Shown here: positions 19,999 to 28,744 of the stretch, in pieces
How the letters are laid out: each line of letters begins with the position of its first letter
How positions within the stretch are numbered: the first letter of the stretch is position 1
Assembly (NCBI RefSeq): GCF_023898865.1
Contig: NZ_JAGSOV010000022.1
Location: 1 to 64,000, forward strand
DNA length: 64,000 nt
Direction: 5' to 3'
Source: Pseudonocardia humida
GTDB lineage: Bacteria > Actinomycetota > Actinomycetes > Mycobacteriales > Pseudonocardiaceae
Program-made: the position numbers and the translations under genes
The notes under the pieces: generated by a model
Seen by the model: only the letters and a program-made list of their open reading frames with translations
Database searches by the model: none
Told to the model about the DNA's origin: nothing

Positions 19999-20010
19999 CG
20001 ACCACGCTCC

Positions 20011-20026
20011 TTTACATCGTGGTAAA
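20011..20026. promoter_or_regulatory. LacI-family operator
   Basis: TTTACATC-GTGGTAAA is a 16-base palindrome with one mismatch per half and a central CG, the standard architecture of LacI-family sites. It sits 13 bases from the binding-protein start and 54 bases from the regulator start, so it can repress both directions. Confidence 0.75.
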
Positions 20027-20079
20027 CCCTGGCCGGAAAGTCGGTCCGCTGTCAAGGGACGGCACGGCAGAATGCGGGT

Positions 20080-21090
20080 GTGGGGAGCAGACGGCGGCCG
20101 GTGACGATGCGGGACGTGGCGCGGGCGGCCGGTGTGTCGCCCAAGACCGTGTCCAACGTGGTCAACGAGTACGTCCACGTGCGCCCGGAGATGCGCGCAC
20201 TCGTCCAGCACCACGTCGAGGCCCTGGGCTACCGGCCGCACGCCGTCGGCCGCCAGCTGCGCCACGGCCGCACCGGCGCGATCGCGCTGGCCGTGCCCGG
20301 CGTCGACATGCCCTACTTCGCCGACCTGGCCGCCCTGCTCGTGCGGGCAGCCCGCGACCGAGGGCTGACCGTCGTCGTGGAGCAGACCGACGGCGACGTG
20401 GAGCGCGAGCGCGAGGTGGCGGCCGGATCCCCGGTCCGGTTCGCCGACGCGCTGATCTTCAGCCCGTTGACGATGCCGCCCTCCGAGCTGGCGGCCCGCC
20501 ACGACACGCCGATGGTGCTGCTCGGCGAGCACGGCGCCGCCGTCGCGGGCGCCGACCGCGTCGCCATCGACAGCGTCGCCATCGGCGCCCTCGCCACCGC
20601 CCACCTCGCGGCGACGGGTCGGCGGCGGATCGCCATGGTCGGCCACAAGGAGCTGCCGAAGTCGGCGATGGAGCAGCGCGTCCTGGGCTACACGCGGGGG
20701 CTGGACGAGGCCGGGCTGCCGGTGGACGCGGCCCTCATCCGCACCGTGCCCGGCTGGGACCGCCGGCACGGCGCCGACGCGACGGACGCCCTGCTCGCCC
20801 AGCGCCCGGACGTCGACGCCGTGTTCGCCGCGAACGACGTGCTCGCCATCGGCGTCCTGCGGGCTCTGCACCGCCACGGCCGTCGCGTGCCCGACGACGT
20901 CGCCGTCGTCGGCGTCGACGACGTGCCCGAGAGCCGGTTCACCACGCCCGCCCTCACCACCGTGGCGATCGACCGGGCGTTCGTCGCCGAGGCGGCCCTG
21001 GAGCTGGCCACCTCGCGGCTGGCCGAGCCCGACCTGCCCCCGCGCAGCCGCACGGCCCCGCACCGGCTCGTGGTGCGGGAGAGCACCTGA
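20080..21090 (+). CDS. LacI-family transcriptional regulator
   Basis: A 336-residue repressor. The N-terminal helix-turn-helix is textbook LacI: TMRDVARAAGVSPKTVSNVVN, followed by the hinge segment RPHAVGRQLRHGRTG. A periplasmic-binding-like effector domain follows from about residue 65, with VDAVFAANDVLAIGVLRALHRHGRRVPDDVAVVGVDD near the end (a class hallmark, cited by its landmarks). A GTG at 20080 is used; a second GTG seven codons later would also keep the DNA-binding domain. It is divergent from the arabinoside ABC/GH51 operon, and the palindrome at 20011 lies between. It therefore most likely represses the operon until an arabinoside is present. Confidence 0.9.
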   Translation: MGSRRRPVTMRDVARAAGVSPKTVSNVVNEYVHVRPEMRALVQHHVEALGYRPHAVGRQLRHGRTGAIALAVPGVDMPYFADLAALLVRAARDRGLTVVVEQTDGDVEREREVAAGSPVRFADALIFSPLTMPPSELAARHDTPMVLLGEHGAAVAGADRVAIDSVAIGALATAHLAATGRRRIAMVGHKELPKSAMEQRVLGYTRGLDEAGLPVDAALIRTVPGWDRRHGADATDALLAQRPDVDAVFAANDVLAIGVLRALHRHGRRVPDDVAVVGVDDVPESRFTTPALTTVAIDRAFVAEAALELATSRLAEPDLPPRSRTAPHRLVVREST

Positions 21091-21344
21091 CCCGGTCGAT
21101 CGCGGCCCCCGCACCGCCCGCCACCGCGCCCCCGCACCTGGACGTGCTCGTGGTCGGGCCGGCGGGACCCGGTGGACCCACCGCTACCCCGGCGCCCGCT
21201 CCGACAGCGACCTGGTGATCGGCTCCCGAGCGCGCCGTGAGGTAGGCCACTGCGGCCGACGACGGCCGGGCCCCGACCCAACACTTAGCATCGAGCAAGT
21301 TTCCCGTCCGTCGACGCCCGGGGCCCGGGCGGCTGGAGGCAGCG

Positions 21345-22877
21345 GTGGCGCCCGACCCGACCGATCGGGACCGGATGCGCTACGCGTGGCGCGTGCTCTC
21401 GGTGGTCAGCACGGCCAGCATCGCGTTCGCACTGGGCACCAGCGCGCTCAACGTCGCCCTGCCCGACGTCGTGCGGGCCTTCGACGCGAGCGCCGCGGCC
21501 GCCGGCTGGATGCTGCTGTCGTTCATGTTGGCCAACACCGTGCTGATGGTGGTCTTCGGCCGGCTGGCCGACATGTTCGGCAGGCGCGCGATGTACCTGT
21601 GGGGCCTGGCCACCTACACCGGCTCCAGCCTGGCGCTGGGCTTCGCCCCCGACGAGTGGTGGATCGTCGGGCTGCGGGTCGTGCAGGCGGCGGGCGGGGC
21701 GATGCTGCTGGCCAACAGCGCCGCCCTGCTGACCGACGCCTTCCCCCGCCACCAGCTCGGCCGCGGCATGGGCGTCTACATCGCCTCGTTCTCGGTGGCC
21801 CAGCTGGTCGGGCCGACGCTGGGCGGCTTCCTGTCGCACCGCTTCGGCTGGCAGTGGGTGTTCTGGTTCAGCGTCCCGCTCGGGCTGGCCTGCCTGGTGT
21901 GGGGGGTCTTCGCCCTGCGCCGCGCCCCCGTCGCCCAGCGGGAGCGCGGGCTGGACCTGCCGGGCAACCTGCTGGTGCTGGTGTCGCTGGGCGGGCTGCT
22001 GCTGGGGCTGTCGCAGGTCTCCGACCACGGCTGGACCGCGCCCGTCGTGCTGGTCGGGATCGCCCTGTTCGTGCTGCTGCTGCCGGTGTTCGTGCTGGTG
22101 GAGAGGCGCAGCAGGCAGCCGGTCGTGGACATGGGGCTGTTCGCCGACCGGGTGTTCAGCCTCGGGCTGACCGCGTCGTTCCTGAGCACGGTCGCGCGCA
22201 TGGCGGTGGTGCTGCTGGTCGCGCTGTTCTACCAGGCCGCGCACGGCGAGGACCCGGTCACCGCCGGATTGCGGGTGCTGCCGATGTCGGCGGCCATGAT
22301 GGTCGTCGCGGCGAGCTCGGGGCTGCTGCACCGGTGGCTCGACGCCCACCGCGCCGCCGCGCTGGGCACCGCGGTCAGCACCGCGGGCCTGCTGCTGCTG
22401 ACCGTGAGCGTCTCGGCGTCGGGCGGGTACGCGGCGGTCTGCGTCGCCCTGGTCCTGCTGGGCGTCGGCTCGGGCCTGTTAGTGCCGGCCAACACCACCG
22501 CCCTGCTCGACGAGCTACCGGCCGACCGGGTGGGGATCGTCAACGCCATGCGCCTGATGGTGATCAACACCGCGATCGTGCTGACCACGGCGCTGGCGCT
22601 CACCTCGGTCACCAGCACGCTGCCCGCGGCGCTGCGCCCCGCCGTCTTCGCCGGCACGCTCGCGGACGTGGCACCCGGGGCGGTCGAGCAGCTGGTGGCG
22701 GGCTACCGGATCACCCTCGGCGGGATGGCCGTCGTCTCGGCCCTGTCGATCCTGGCCGTGCTCGGCGCGCGGCGCTCGGCCCGGTCCCGGCGCACCGCCG
22801 CGGCACCCGCCCCGGCTCACCTCGCCGGTTCGGTGCTGAAGTCGTCCCAGTCGACGCGGCGGGTCATCTCCCAGTAG
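21345..22877 (+). CDS. MFS drug-efflux transporter (DHA2, 14 helices)
   Basis: A 510-residue multidrug-type exporter of the EmrB/QacA class. After ALNVALPDVVRAFDASAAAAGWMLLSFMLANTVLM-type opening helices comes the signature GRLADMFGRRAMYLWGL. The motif C region is VAQLVGPTLGGFLSHRFGWQWVFWF, and AMMVVAASSGLLHRW lies in the second half. The GTG start has GGAGG 7 bases upstream. The 3' end runs 61 bases into the convergent Baeyer-Villiger gene, so the last 20 residues are encoded by the antisense of that gene's 3' end. No regulator is adjacent; the 254-base gap before it contains no evident gene. Confidence 0.85.
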   Translation: MAPDPTDRDRMRYAWRVLSVVSTASIAFALGTSALNVALPDVVRAFDASAAAAGWMLLSFMLANTVLMVVFGRLADMFGRRAMYLWGLATYTGSSLALGFAPDEWWIVGLRVVQAAGGAMLLANSAALLTDAFPRHQLGRGMGVYIASFSVAQLVGPTLGGFLSHRFGWQWVFWFSVPLGLACLVWGVFALRRAPVAQRERGLDLPGNLLVLVSLGGLLLGLSQVSDHGWTAPVVLVGIALFVLLLPVFVLVERRSRQPVVDMGLFADRVFSLGLTASFLSTVARMAVVLLVALFYQAAHGEDPVTAGLRVLPMSAAMMVVAASSGLLHRWLDAHRAAALGTAVSTAGLLLLTVSVSASGGYAAVCVALVLLGVGSGLLVPANTTALLDELPADRVGIVNAMRLMVINTAIVLTTALALTSVTSTLPAALRPAVFAGTLADVAPGAVEQLVAGYRITLGGMAVVSALSILAVLGARRSARSRRTAAAPAPAHLAGSVLKSSQSTRRVISQ

Positions 22878-24733
22878 TCCACGATCCGCCAGGGCAGCGT
22901 GCAGACCACCCGCCCGGCGGGGTTGCGGTACCAGTTGCGCATGCCGGGGTGGGTCCAGATCATCCGCTCGTGGGCGGCGTCCTGGCGGGCGGCGTAGTCG
23001 GCGTGCGCCTCCGGGCGGCACTCGACCGCCCCGATCCCCCGCTCGGCCATCGTGACCAGCGCCTCGACGATGTAGCGGACCTGGCACTCGGCGATGGTGA
23101 TGTAGCTGCCGCCGTGCCCGAGCACCGTGCCCGGCCCGCAGGTCAGGAACAGGTTCGGGAAGCCGGCGACGGTGATCCCGAGGTGCGCGTCGGCGTCGTC
23201 GGGGCCCCACAGCTCCCGCAGCGAGGCGCCGCCGCGGCCCCGGACGTCGAGCGGGTGCAGCTGCTTGTGCGTCTCGAAGCCGGTGCAGAGCACCACGACG
23301 TCGGCCTCGACCTCGGTGCCGTCGGCGCCGCGCACGCCGGTGGACGTGATCGCCGCGACGGGCTCGGTGAGCAGGGTGACGTCGTCGCGGCGCAGCGCGG
23401 CGTACCAGCCGTTGTCCAGCAGCATCCGCTTGCCGAAGGGCGGGTAGTCGGGCAGCGCCTTGGCCACCAGGTCGTCGCGGCCGGCCAGCTCGGACTCCAG
23501 GTAGCGGGTGAAGACCCGCCGGTGGGCGTCGTTGACCGCGTTGACCGACCGCTGCGGGTGCTCCCACTCCGGGTCGACCTGCAGGGTGGGGTGCACCCGG
23601 TCGTTGAAGTTCCAGGCCAGCCGGGTGCGGTACCAGCGCCGGTAGAACGGGACGTGCTCCATCAGCAGCCGCACGTGCTCGTCGATCGGGCTGAAGTAGA
23701 CGCTGTTGGGCGCCGCCCACTGCGGCGACCGCTGGAAGATCGTCACCTGGGCGGCGGTGCCGGCCACCGCGGGCACGATCTGCATCGCGCTGGCCCCGGT
23801 GCCGATCACGGCCAGCCGCTTGCCGGTGAGGTCGAGGTCGGCGGGCCAGCGCGCGGAGTGGAAGATCGGGCCGCGGAACCCGGCCATCCCGGGCAGGTCG
23901 GGGACCTTGGGCCGGTTCAGCTGGCCGACCGCGGTGATCACCGCGTGGGCCTCGATCCGCTCGCCGTCGGTGGTGCGCACCGTCCAGCGCTGGCGCGCCG
24001 CGTCGTACTCGGCCCCGGCGGCCTCGACCCCGAACCGGATGCGCCCGCGCAGGTCATGGCGCTCGGCGACGTCGCGCAGGTAGGCCAGCACCTCGTCGCG
24101 CTTGCCGAAGTGGGTCGACCACTGCCGCGGCGCGAACGAGTAGGAGTACAGGTGGCTCGGGGTGTCGACCCCCGCTCCCGGATAGGCGTTCTCCAACCAG
24201 GTGCCGCCCACGTCGTCGTTCTTCTCCAGCACGACGTGCTCGATCCCGGCCTCGTGCAGCCGGATCGCGGCGAGCATGCCCGAGACCCCGGCGCCGATCA
24301 CGACCACCCGCAGGCCCGACCCGGTGACCGGGCGGACCGGCTCGGGCGGGCGGAAGCCCATGTCCTCCGCGGTCATGGCGGCGTACTCGGCGGGCACCGG
24401 CTCGCCAACCGCCAGGCTCATCAGCTCGACCAGCGCCTCGCCGGTCGGGGCGGCGACCGCCGGTTCCCGGCCCGCCGACCAGGCCAGCACCGCCTCGAGC
24501 GCGGCCGCCCGGATCTCGGCGCGGACCCCGTCGGGGAAGCCGCCGTCGTCGTTGTCGTCCATGCCGCGGCTGCGCCCGGGGCGGTAGGGCTCGGCGAGCC
24601 AGCGCCGGTCGCCGGTGAGCTGGTGCAGGACCGGCACCAGCGAGGGCAGGTTGGCGTGCTCCAGCGCCCCGGCGAGCGCGTCGCGGTCCGGCGGCGATCC
24701 GGGGACGGGCTCGGTCAGGGCGTCGGTGCTCAT
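22817..24733 (-). CDS. Baeyer-Villiger flavin monooxygenase, N-terminally extended
   Basis: A 638-residue FAD/NADPH monooxygenase that would insert oxygen next to a ketone. The first Rossmann motif GAGVSG is at residues 147-152, the Baeyer-Villiger fingerprint FRGPIFHSARWP at 286-297 fits FxGxxxHxxxW, and the NADPH Rossmann motif GTGASA is at 311-316. The roughly 135-residue extension before the first Rossmann fold is the pattern of 4-hydroxyacetophenone monooxygenase-like enzymes, so aryl or cyclic ketones are plausible substrates. Near-C-terminal GPGTVLGHGGSY and WRIVDYWEMTRRVDWDDF are intact. It is divergent from the nitroreductase at 24845; two CTAACCG-type repeats lie in the intergenic region. 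Confidence 0.88.
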   Translation of the reverse strand: MSTDALTEPVPGSPPDRDALAGALEHANLPSLVPVLHQLTGDRRWLAEPYRPGRSRGMDDNDDGGFPDGVRAEIRAAALEAVLAWSAGREPAVAAPTGEALVELMSLAVGEPVPAEYAAMTAEDMGFRPPEPVRPVTGSGLRVVVIGAGVSGMLAAIRLHEAGIEHVVLEKNDDVGGTWLENAYPGAGVDTPSHLYSYSFAPRQWSTHFGKRDEVLAYLRDVAERHDLRGRIRFGVEAAGAEYDAARQRWTVRTTDGERIEAHAVITAVGQLNRPKVPDLPGMAGFRGPIFHSARWPADLDLTGKRLAVIGTGASAMQIVPAVAGTAAQVTIFQRSPQWAAPNSVYFSPIDEHVRLLMEHVPFYRRWYRTRLAWNFNDRVHPTLQVDPEWEHPQRSVNAVNDAHRRVFTRYLESELAGRDDLVAKALPDYPPFGKRMLLDNGWYAALRRDDVTLLTEPVAAITSTGVRGADGTEVEADVVVLCTGFETHKQLHPLDVRGRGGASLRELWGPDDADAHLGITVAGFPNLFLTCGPGTVLGHGGSYITIAECQVRYIVEALVTMAERGIGAVECRPEAHADYAARQDAAHERMIWTHPGMRNWYRNPAGRVVCTLPWRIVDYWEMTRRVDWDDFSTEPAR

Positions 24734-24742
24734 CCCCCCAAG

Positions 24743-24832
24743 CTAACCGCCGTTAGGCGACGACGGAAGGAGCGTATTGACGTCCGTCGCGATCACCCCC
24801 ATCCTTCCCAGGCTCGACCTAACCGCGGACAG
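24743..24832. promoter_or_regulatory. Two CTAACCG repeats in the divergent promoter (candidate TetR sites)
   Basis: CTAAC-CGCC-GTTAG at 24743-24756 is an inverted repeat 10 bases from the monooxygenase start. A related CTAACCGCGGACAG lies at 24819-24832, 12 bases from the nitroreductase start (11 of 14 positions alike). One copy for each direction, with a TetR gene at the end of the plus-strand operon, fits local repression. Confidence 0.45.
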
Positions 24833-24844
24833 GGGAGGACAGCG

Positions 24845-25504
24845 ATGGAGCTGACCGAGGCCATGCGCACCACCGGCACCTGCCGGTACTTCCGGCCCGA
24901 CCCCGTGCCCGACGAGGTGCTGCACCGCGCGTTCGACGCGGCCCGGTTCGGCCCGCAGGGCGGCAACCGCCAGCCCGTGCGCTGGGTCGTGGTGCGCGAC
25001 CCCGCGAACAGGAAGGCGCTCGCCGACCTCTACCTCCCGCTGTGGAAGGCCTACTTCGACGGCATCTCCGCGGGAAGCGTCAACGTCGCAACCCTGCCGC
25101 GGACGGTCCGCGACGCCGACCACTTCGCCGAGCACATGGCCGAGGTCCCGGCGATCGTGGTGGCCTGCGCCGAGCTCGACGGGCTGCACCCGACCGACAC
25201 CGAGCTGGGCAGGCTGTCCGTGGTGGGCGGCGGGTCGATCTACCCGACGGTGCAGAACCTCTGCCTCGCACTGCGTGACCAGGGCGTCGGGACGGCGTTC
25301 ACCACGCTGCTCTGCATCACCGAGCCCGCGGTCCGCGAGCTGCTGGCGATCCCGGAGGGCTTCATCACCGCCGGTCACATCGCCGTCGGGTACCCGGAGC
25401 GGCCGTTCCCGCGCAAGCTCAGCCGCTCGCCGGTCGAGGACATCGTCTTCGCCGAGACGTTCGAGCGCCCCTACTTCCCCACCCCCACCCCGACCGGCGG
25501 CTGA
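24845..25504 (+). CDS. Nitroreductase-family FMN oxidoreductase
   Basis: A 219-residue single-domain nitroreductase. The N-terminal FMN-phosphate segment is TTGTCRYFRPDPVPDEVL, followed by AARFGPQGGNRQPVRWVVV; VGGGSIYPTVQNLCLALRDQGVGTAFTT and ITAGHIAVGYPE are the C-terminal FMN contacts. The start follows GGGGAGGAC by 4-5 bases. Homologues reduce nitro groups, quinones or enones, or dehydrogenate. It is the first gene of a plus-strand unit with the acyl-CoA ligase 4 bases downstream. In this context it may act on an intermediate of a ring or ketone degradation route; the specific reaction is unknown. Confidence 0.85.
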   Translation: MELTEAMRTTGTCRYFRPDPVPDEVLHRAFDAARFGPQGGNRQPVRWVVVRDPANRKALADLYLPLWKAYFDGISAGSVNVATLPRTVRDADHFAEHMAEVPAIVVACAELDGLHPTDTELGRLSVVGGGSIYPTVQNLCLALRDQGVGTAFTTLLCITEPAVRELLAIPEGFITAGHIAVGYPERPFPRKLSRSPVEDIVFAETFERPYFPTPTPTGG

Positions 25505-25508
25505 GCCG

Positions 25509-27062
25509 GTGGCGCGCGAGGGATGGGCGGGCACCGGCGGCCAGTACCGGGCCCCGGTCGCCCGGGCGACGATCGGCGACCAGCTCCGCAGGCACGCCCG
25601 CACGCAGCCGGGCAAGCTCGCCGTCGTGGCGTACGCGCCGGACCGCTCGGAGGTCACCTACGGCGAGCTCGACCGGCTCGCCAACCGCTACGCCCACCTG
25701 CTGCGGGCCCGCGGCGTGGGCCGGGGCGACGTCGTCTCGGCGATGGGCCGCAACAGCGTCGCGATGATCGCCGCCTACTACGGCGCGCTGAAGGTCGGCG
25801 CCGCGTTCAGCGCGGTGAACGTGCTGCTCGGGGCGCGCGAGATCGGGGAGCAGCTCGAGCACGCGCAGCCGGAGATCGTGCTCGCCGACGCCGAGTTCGC
25901 CGACCGGCTCGCCCAGGCGGGCGCCACCCCGGTCGCCCTGGGCCCCGAGCTGGACGCGGAGCTGGCCGGGCTGCCCGACACCGAGCCCGACGCCGAGGTC
26001 GACGAGGACGACGTGGCGATGCTGGTCTACACCAGCGGCACCGAGGCCGCGGCCAAGGGCGTGCTGATCCCGCACCGCAACTACCTGATCTCCACCGCGC
26101 CCGCGTGGAGCTGGGGCCTGCAGACCGGCCCGGACGACACGTGGCTGTTCGTGATGCCGTTCTTCACCATCGCCGGTCTCGGGTCGATGACCACGCTGAC
26201 CCTGATGGGCGCCACGATCGTGCTGCCCTCCACGGTCGACCCGGCCACCGCGCTGGGGATCATCGCCCGCGAGCGGGTCACGGTGATCGCCCAGACCCCG
26301 ACGTTCTACCTCGGGCTGGCCGCCCAGCCCGGCTTCGGCGCCGATGCCGTCGGGGCGGTGCGCCGGTGCATGACCTACGGCGGCCAGGTGGCGCCCGCGG
26401 CGGTCGAGGCGTGGGCCGCGGCCGCGCCGGAGGCGCGGTGGGGCACCTACTGGGGGCAGTCCGAGCTGTCCCAGCTCGGCACGGTCGGCTGGTTCGCCAC
26501 GCTCGACGACATCCCCGGCGGCGACCCGTCGTGGATCGGCAAGCCGGTCACCCACCTGGAGGTCCGGGTGGTCGACGACGACGGCCAGGACGCCGAGGTC
26601 GGCGAGCTGATCTGCCGCTCGCCGTCGGTGATGCTGGGCTACCACCGCGCGCCGGAGAAGACCGAGGCGGTGCTGCGCGACGGGTGGCTGCACACCGGCG
26701 ACATCGTGCGCGTCGACGCCGAGGGCAACCTGTTCTTCCACGACCGGCTCACCGACATGATCAAGTCCGGCGGGATGAACGTGTCCTCGCAGGAGGTCGA
26801 GCGGGTCCTGCACAGCCACCCCGAGGTGCTGCGCGCCGCGGTGGTGGGCCGCCGCGACGACTACTGGTCCGAGGCCGTCACCGCGTTCGTGGTCCCCCGC
26901 CCCGGCGCGGACCCGGACCCGGCCGCGGTGATCGCGTTCTGCCGCGAGCACCTCGCCGCGTTCAAGGCGCCCAAGGCGGTGCACGTCGTGGCGGAGCTGC
27001 CGGTCGACGCGCAGGGCAAGGTCCTCAAGCGCGAGCTGCGGGCGGTCGAGCTGCCGGCATGA
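25509..27062 (+). CDS. AMP-forming acyl-CoA ligase
   Basis: A 517-residue ANL-superfamily ligase that activates a carboxylic acid through an acyl-adenylate to a CoA thioester. Motifs are the P-loop-like YTSGTEAAAKGV (residues 174-185), YWGQSELSQLG at the active site, DGWLHTGDIVRVD, DRLTDMIKSGGMNVSSQEVE (hinge), and the catalytic Lys in GKVLKREL near the C-terminus. The loop reads EAAAKG where most members have TTG-x-PKG; E variants are known in related ligases but the Ala before Lys is less common. The GTG start at 25509 clears the upstream stop by 4 bases. The stop overlaps the TetR ATG (ATGA). Confidence 0.88.
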   Translation: MAREGWAGTGGQYRAPVARATIGDQLRRHARTQPGKLAVVAYAPDRSEVTYGELDRLANRYAHLLRARGVGRGDVVSAMGRNSVAMIAAYYGALKVGAAFSAVNVLLGAREIGEQLEHAQPEIVLADAEFADRLAQAGATPVALGPELDAELAGLPDTEPDAEVDEDDVAMLVYTSGTEAAAKGVLIPHRNYLISTAPAWSWGLQTGPDDTWLFVMPFFTIAGLGSMTTLTLMGATIVLPSTVDPATALGIIARERVTVIAQTPTFYLGLAAQPGFGADAVGAVRRCMTYGGQVAPAAVEAWAAAAPEARWGTYWGQSELSQLGTVGWFATLDDIPGGDPSWIGKPVTHLEVRVVDDDGQDAEVGELICRSPSVMLGYHRAPEKTEAVLRDGWLHTGDIVRVDAEGNLFFHDRLTDMIKSGGMNVSSQEVERVLHSHPEVLRAAVVGRRDDYWSEAVTAFVVPRPGADPDPAAVIAFCREHLAAFKAPKAVHVVAELPVDAQGKVLKRELRAVELPA

Positions 27063-27094
27063 GCGAGCCTGCGAGCGAATCATCGGCACAGCGC
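27048..27094 (+). repeat. 47-base repeat copy A across a gene junction
   Basis: This stretch is identical at 43 of 47 positions to 42903-42949. It contains the end of the ligase gene (LPA stop), the ATGA overlap, and the first 11 or 12 codons of the TetR gene (MSEPASESSAQR). The second copy spans the glyA/soxB junction in exactly the same register. Confidence 0.7.
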
Positions 27095-27715
27095 GCCGCC
27101 GAGCCGATCGCCACGCGCCGGATGGGTCGCGGCCGGCGCGAGGAGATCGTGCACGCCGCGGCGCGCACCTTCGCCCGCGACGGCTACGCCGCGGTCGGCA
27201 TGCGCGACGTCGCCGAGGCCGTCGGCATCCGCGGCGCGAGCCTGTACCACCACTTCGGGTCCAAGGAGGAGATCCTCTACGCGATCTGCCTGACCGTCAC
27301 CCAGGAGCCCAACGAGCTGAACCTGCCCCTGCTCGACGCCCCGGGCACGCCCGCGCAGCGGGTGGCCGCGCTGGTGCGCGGGCACCTGGAGCACCTGCAC
27401 CGCAGGCGCGTGGAGCACCTCGTCGGGCTGCACGAGCTGGCCGCGCTGACCCCGGAGCACCGGGCGGTCGTCGACGACCACCGGCGCTACTACCAGCGCC
27501 GGGTCCGCGACGTCGTGGCGGCCGGGGTGCGCGCGGGCGAGTTCGACGTGCCCGACGCCCGGCTGGCCGCGTTCGCGATCTGCGACGCGCTCAACGGCAT
27601 CAGCAACTGGTTCCACGACGACGGCGAGCTCGGCCTGGAGGCCGTGGTGGTCGGCTACGTCGACCTGGTCGTCGGGCGGATGCTCGGCGCGGGCCGCACC
27701 GGCGCCACGGCGTGA
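27059..27715 (+). CDS. TetR-family transcriptional regulator
   Basis: A 218-residue repressor. The helix-turn-helix is RREEIVHAAARTFARDGYAAVG, then MRDVAEAVGIRGASLYHHFGSKEEIL (residues about 25-70), with the tail of recognition helix YHHFGSK typical of TetR. The rest is an all-helical ligand and dimer domain that resembles the fatty-acid/steroid-type TetR C-terminal fold. The ATG overlaps the ligase stop. The first 12 residues (MSEPASESSAQR) are encoded by the dispersed repeat and look like a non-conserved extension; a start further in at MGRGRREE is possible. It probably controls the monooxygenase/nitroreductase promoters at 24743-24832. Confidence 0.9.
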   Translation: MSEPASESSAQRAAEPIATRRMGRGRREEIVHAAARTFARDGYAAVGMRDVAEAVGIRGASLYHHFGSKEEILYAICLTVTQEPNELNLPLLDAPGTPAQRVAALVRGHLEHLHRRRVEHLVGLHELAALTPEHRAVVDDHRRYYQRRVRDVVAAGVRAGEFDVPDARLAAFAICDALNGISNWFHDDGELGLEAVVVGYVDLVVGRMLGAGRTGATA

Positions 27716-27766
27716 CGCCGGCGCCCGGGGACGCGGCGGCGGCGAGATCACGGTAGGTGTGAGGGC

Positions 27767-28720
27767 ATGACGACCACCATGCGCGCGATCGGCGTCCGGA
27801 GCCCGGGCGGTCCGGAGGTCCTGGAGACCGTCGAGCTGCCGGTGCCCGAGCCCGGCCCGGGCGAGGTCCGCATCCGCACCACCGCCGCCGCGGTCAACCC
27901 CACCGACACCGTCTTCCGCCAGGTCGGAGCGCGCCCCGAGGAGGGCCTGGCGCCGCCGTGGGTGCCGGGCATGGAGCTGGCCGGGGTGGTCGACGCGGTC
28001 GGCGCGGGCGTCGAGTGGGGGCTCGGGCGGCGGGTGATGGCCATCGTCACGCCGCGCCGCCCGCTCGGCGGCGCCTACGCCGAGCGGGTGGTCGTCGCGG
28101 CCGACGCGGTCGCCGCGGTGCCCGACGCGATCAGCGACGCCGAGGCCGCGACGCTGCCGATGAACGGGCTCACCGTGGCGTCCGCGCTGCACCACATGGC
28201 CCTGCCGCAGGGCGCCGTGCTGGGCGTCACCGGGGCCGCGGGCGCGGTCGGCGGCTACGCGATCGAGCTGGGCCGGGTCGCCGGGCTGCGGGTCGTCGCC
28301 GACTCCGCCGAGCGCGACCGCGACCTGGTCGCCGGGCTCGGCGCCGACGTGGTCGTGCCCGCCTCCCGCGACGCCGCCGCCGAGGTGGCCGCGTTCCGCG
28401 AGGCCGTACCCGAGGGCGTCGACGGGCTGGTCGACGCCGCGGTACTGGACGCCGCCGCGCTGGGCATCGTCCGCGACGGCGGGGTGCTGGCCACGGTGCG
28501 GTTCTGGTCGGGGCCGACCGAGCGGGACATCCGCGTGCACCCGGTGAAGGTGCGCGACCACCTGCACGACGGCGACGGCATCGCCCGGCTCGCCGAGCTG
28601 GTGCTGGCCGGTCAGCTGACGCTGCGCGTCGCCGACGAGCTGCCCGCCGAGCGGGCCGCCGAGGCGCACCGCAGGCTGGAGGCGGGCGGGGTGCGCGGGC
28701 GGCTCGTGCTCACGTTCTGA
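27767..28720 (+). CDS. Medium-chain quinone-oxidoreductase-like reductase
   Basis: A 317-residue NAD(P)H-dependent oxidoreductase of the medium-chain dehydrogenase superfamily, zinc-free quinone-reductase branch. N-terminal GroES-like half: GPEVLETVELPVPEPGPGEVRIR, AVNPTDTVFRQVG, VPGMELAGVVDAVG. Nucleotide half: GAVLGVTGAAGAVGGYAIELG (GxxGxxG motif). The catalytic and structural zinc cysteines are absent. It lies 52 bases after the TetR gene in the same direction and may be the last gene of the catabolic cluster, or separately transcribed. Substrate not known; alkenal or quinone reduction are family activities. Confidence 0.85.
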   Translation: MTTTMRAIGVRSPGGPEVLETVELPVPEPGPGEVRIRTTAAAVNPTDTVFRQVGARPEEGLAPPWVPGMELAGVVDAVGAGVEWGLGRRVMAIVTPRRPLGGAYAERVVVAADAVAAVPDAISDAEAATLPMNGLTVASALHHMALPQGAVLGVTGAAGAVGGYAIELGRVAGLRVVADSAERDRDLVAGLGADVVVPASRDAAAEVAAFREAVPEGVDGLVDAAVLDAAALGIVRDGGVLATVRFWSGPTERDIRVHPVKVRDHLHDGDGIARLAELVLAGQLTLRVADELPAERAAEAHRRLEAGGVRGRLVLTF

Positions 28721-28744
28721 CCCGTCGTCCTCCGGCAGCGCCGG

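Noticed and set aside
21215-25504. A 1429-codon open frame on the plus strand spanning an MFS gene and the antisense of the monooxygenase gene
   Set aside because: Its composition is the Arg/Pro/Gly/His-rich pattern of shadow frames in high-GC DNA. Only its 3' end from 24845 matches a family (nitroreductase).
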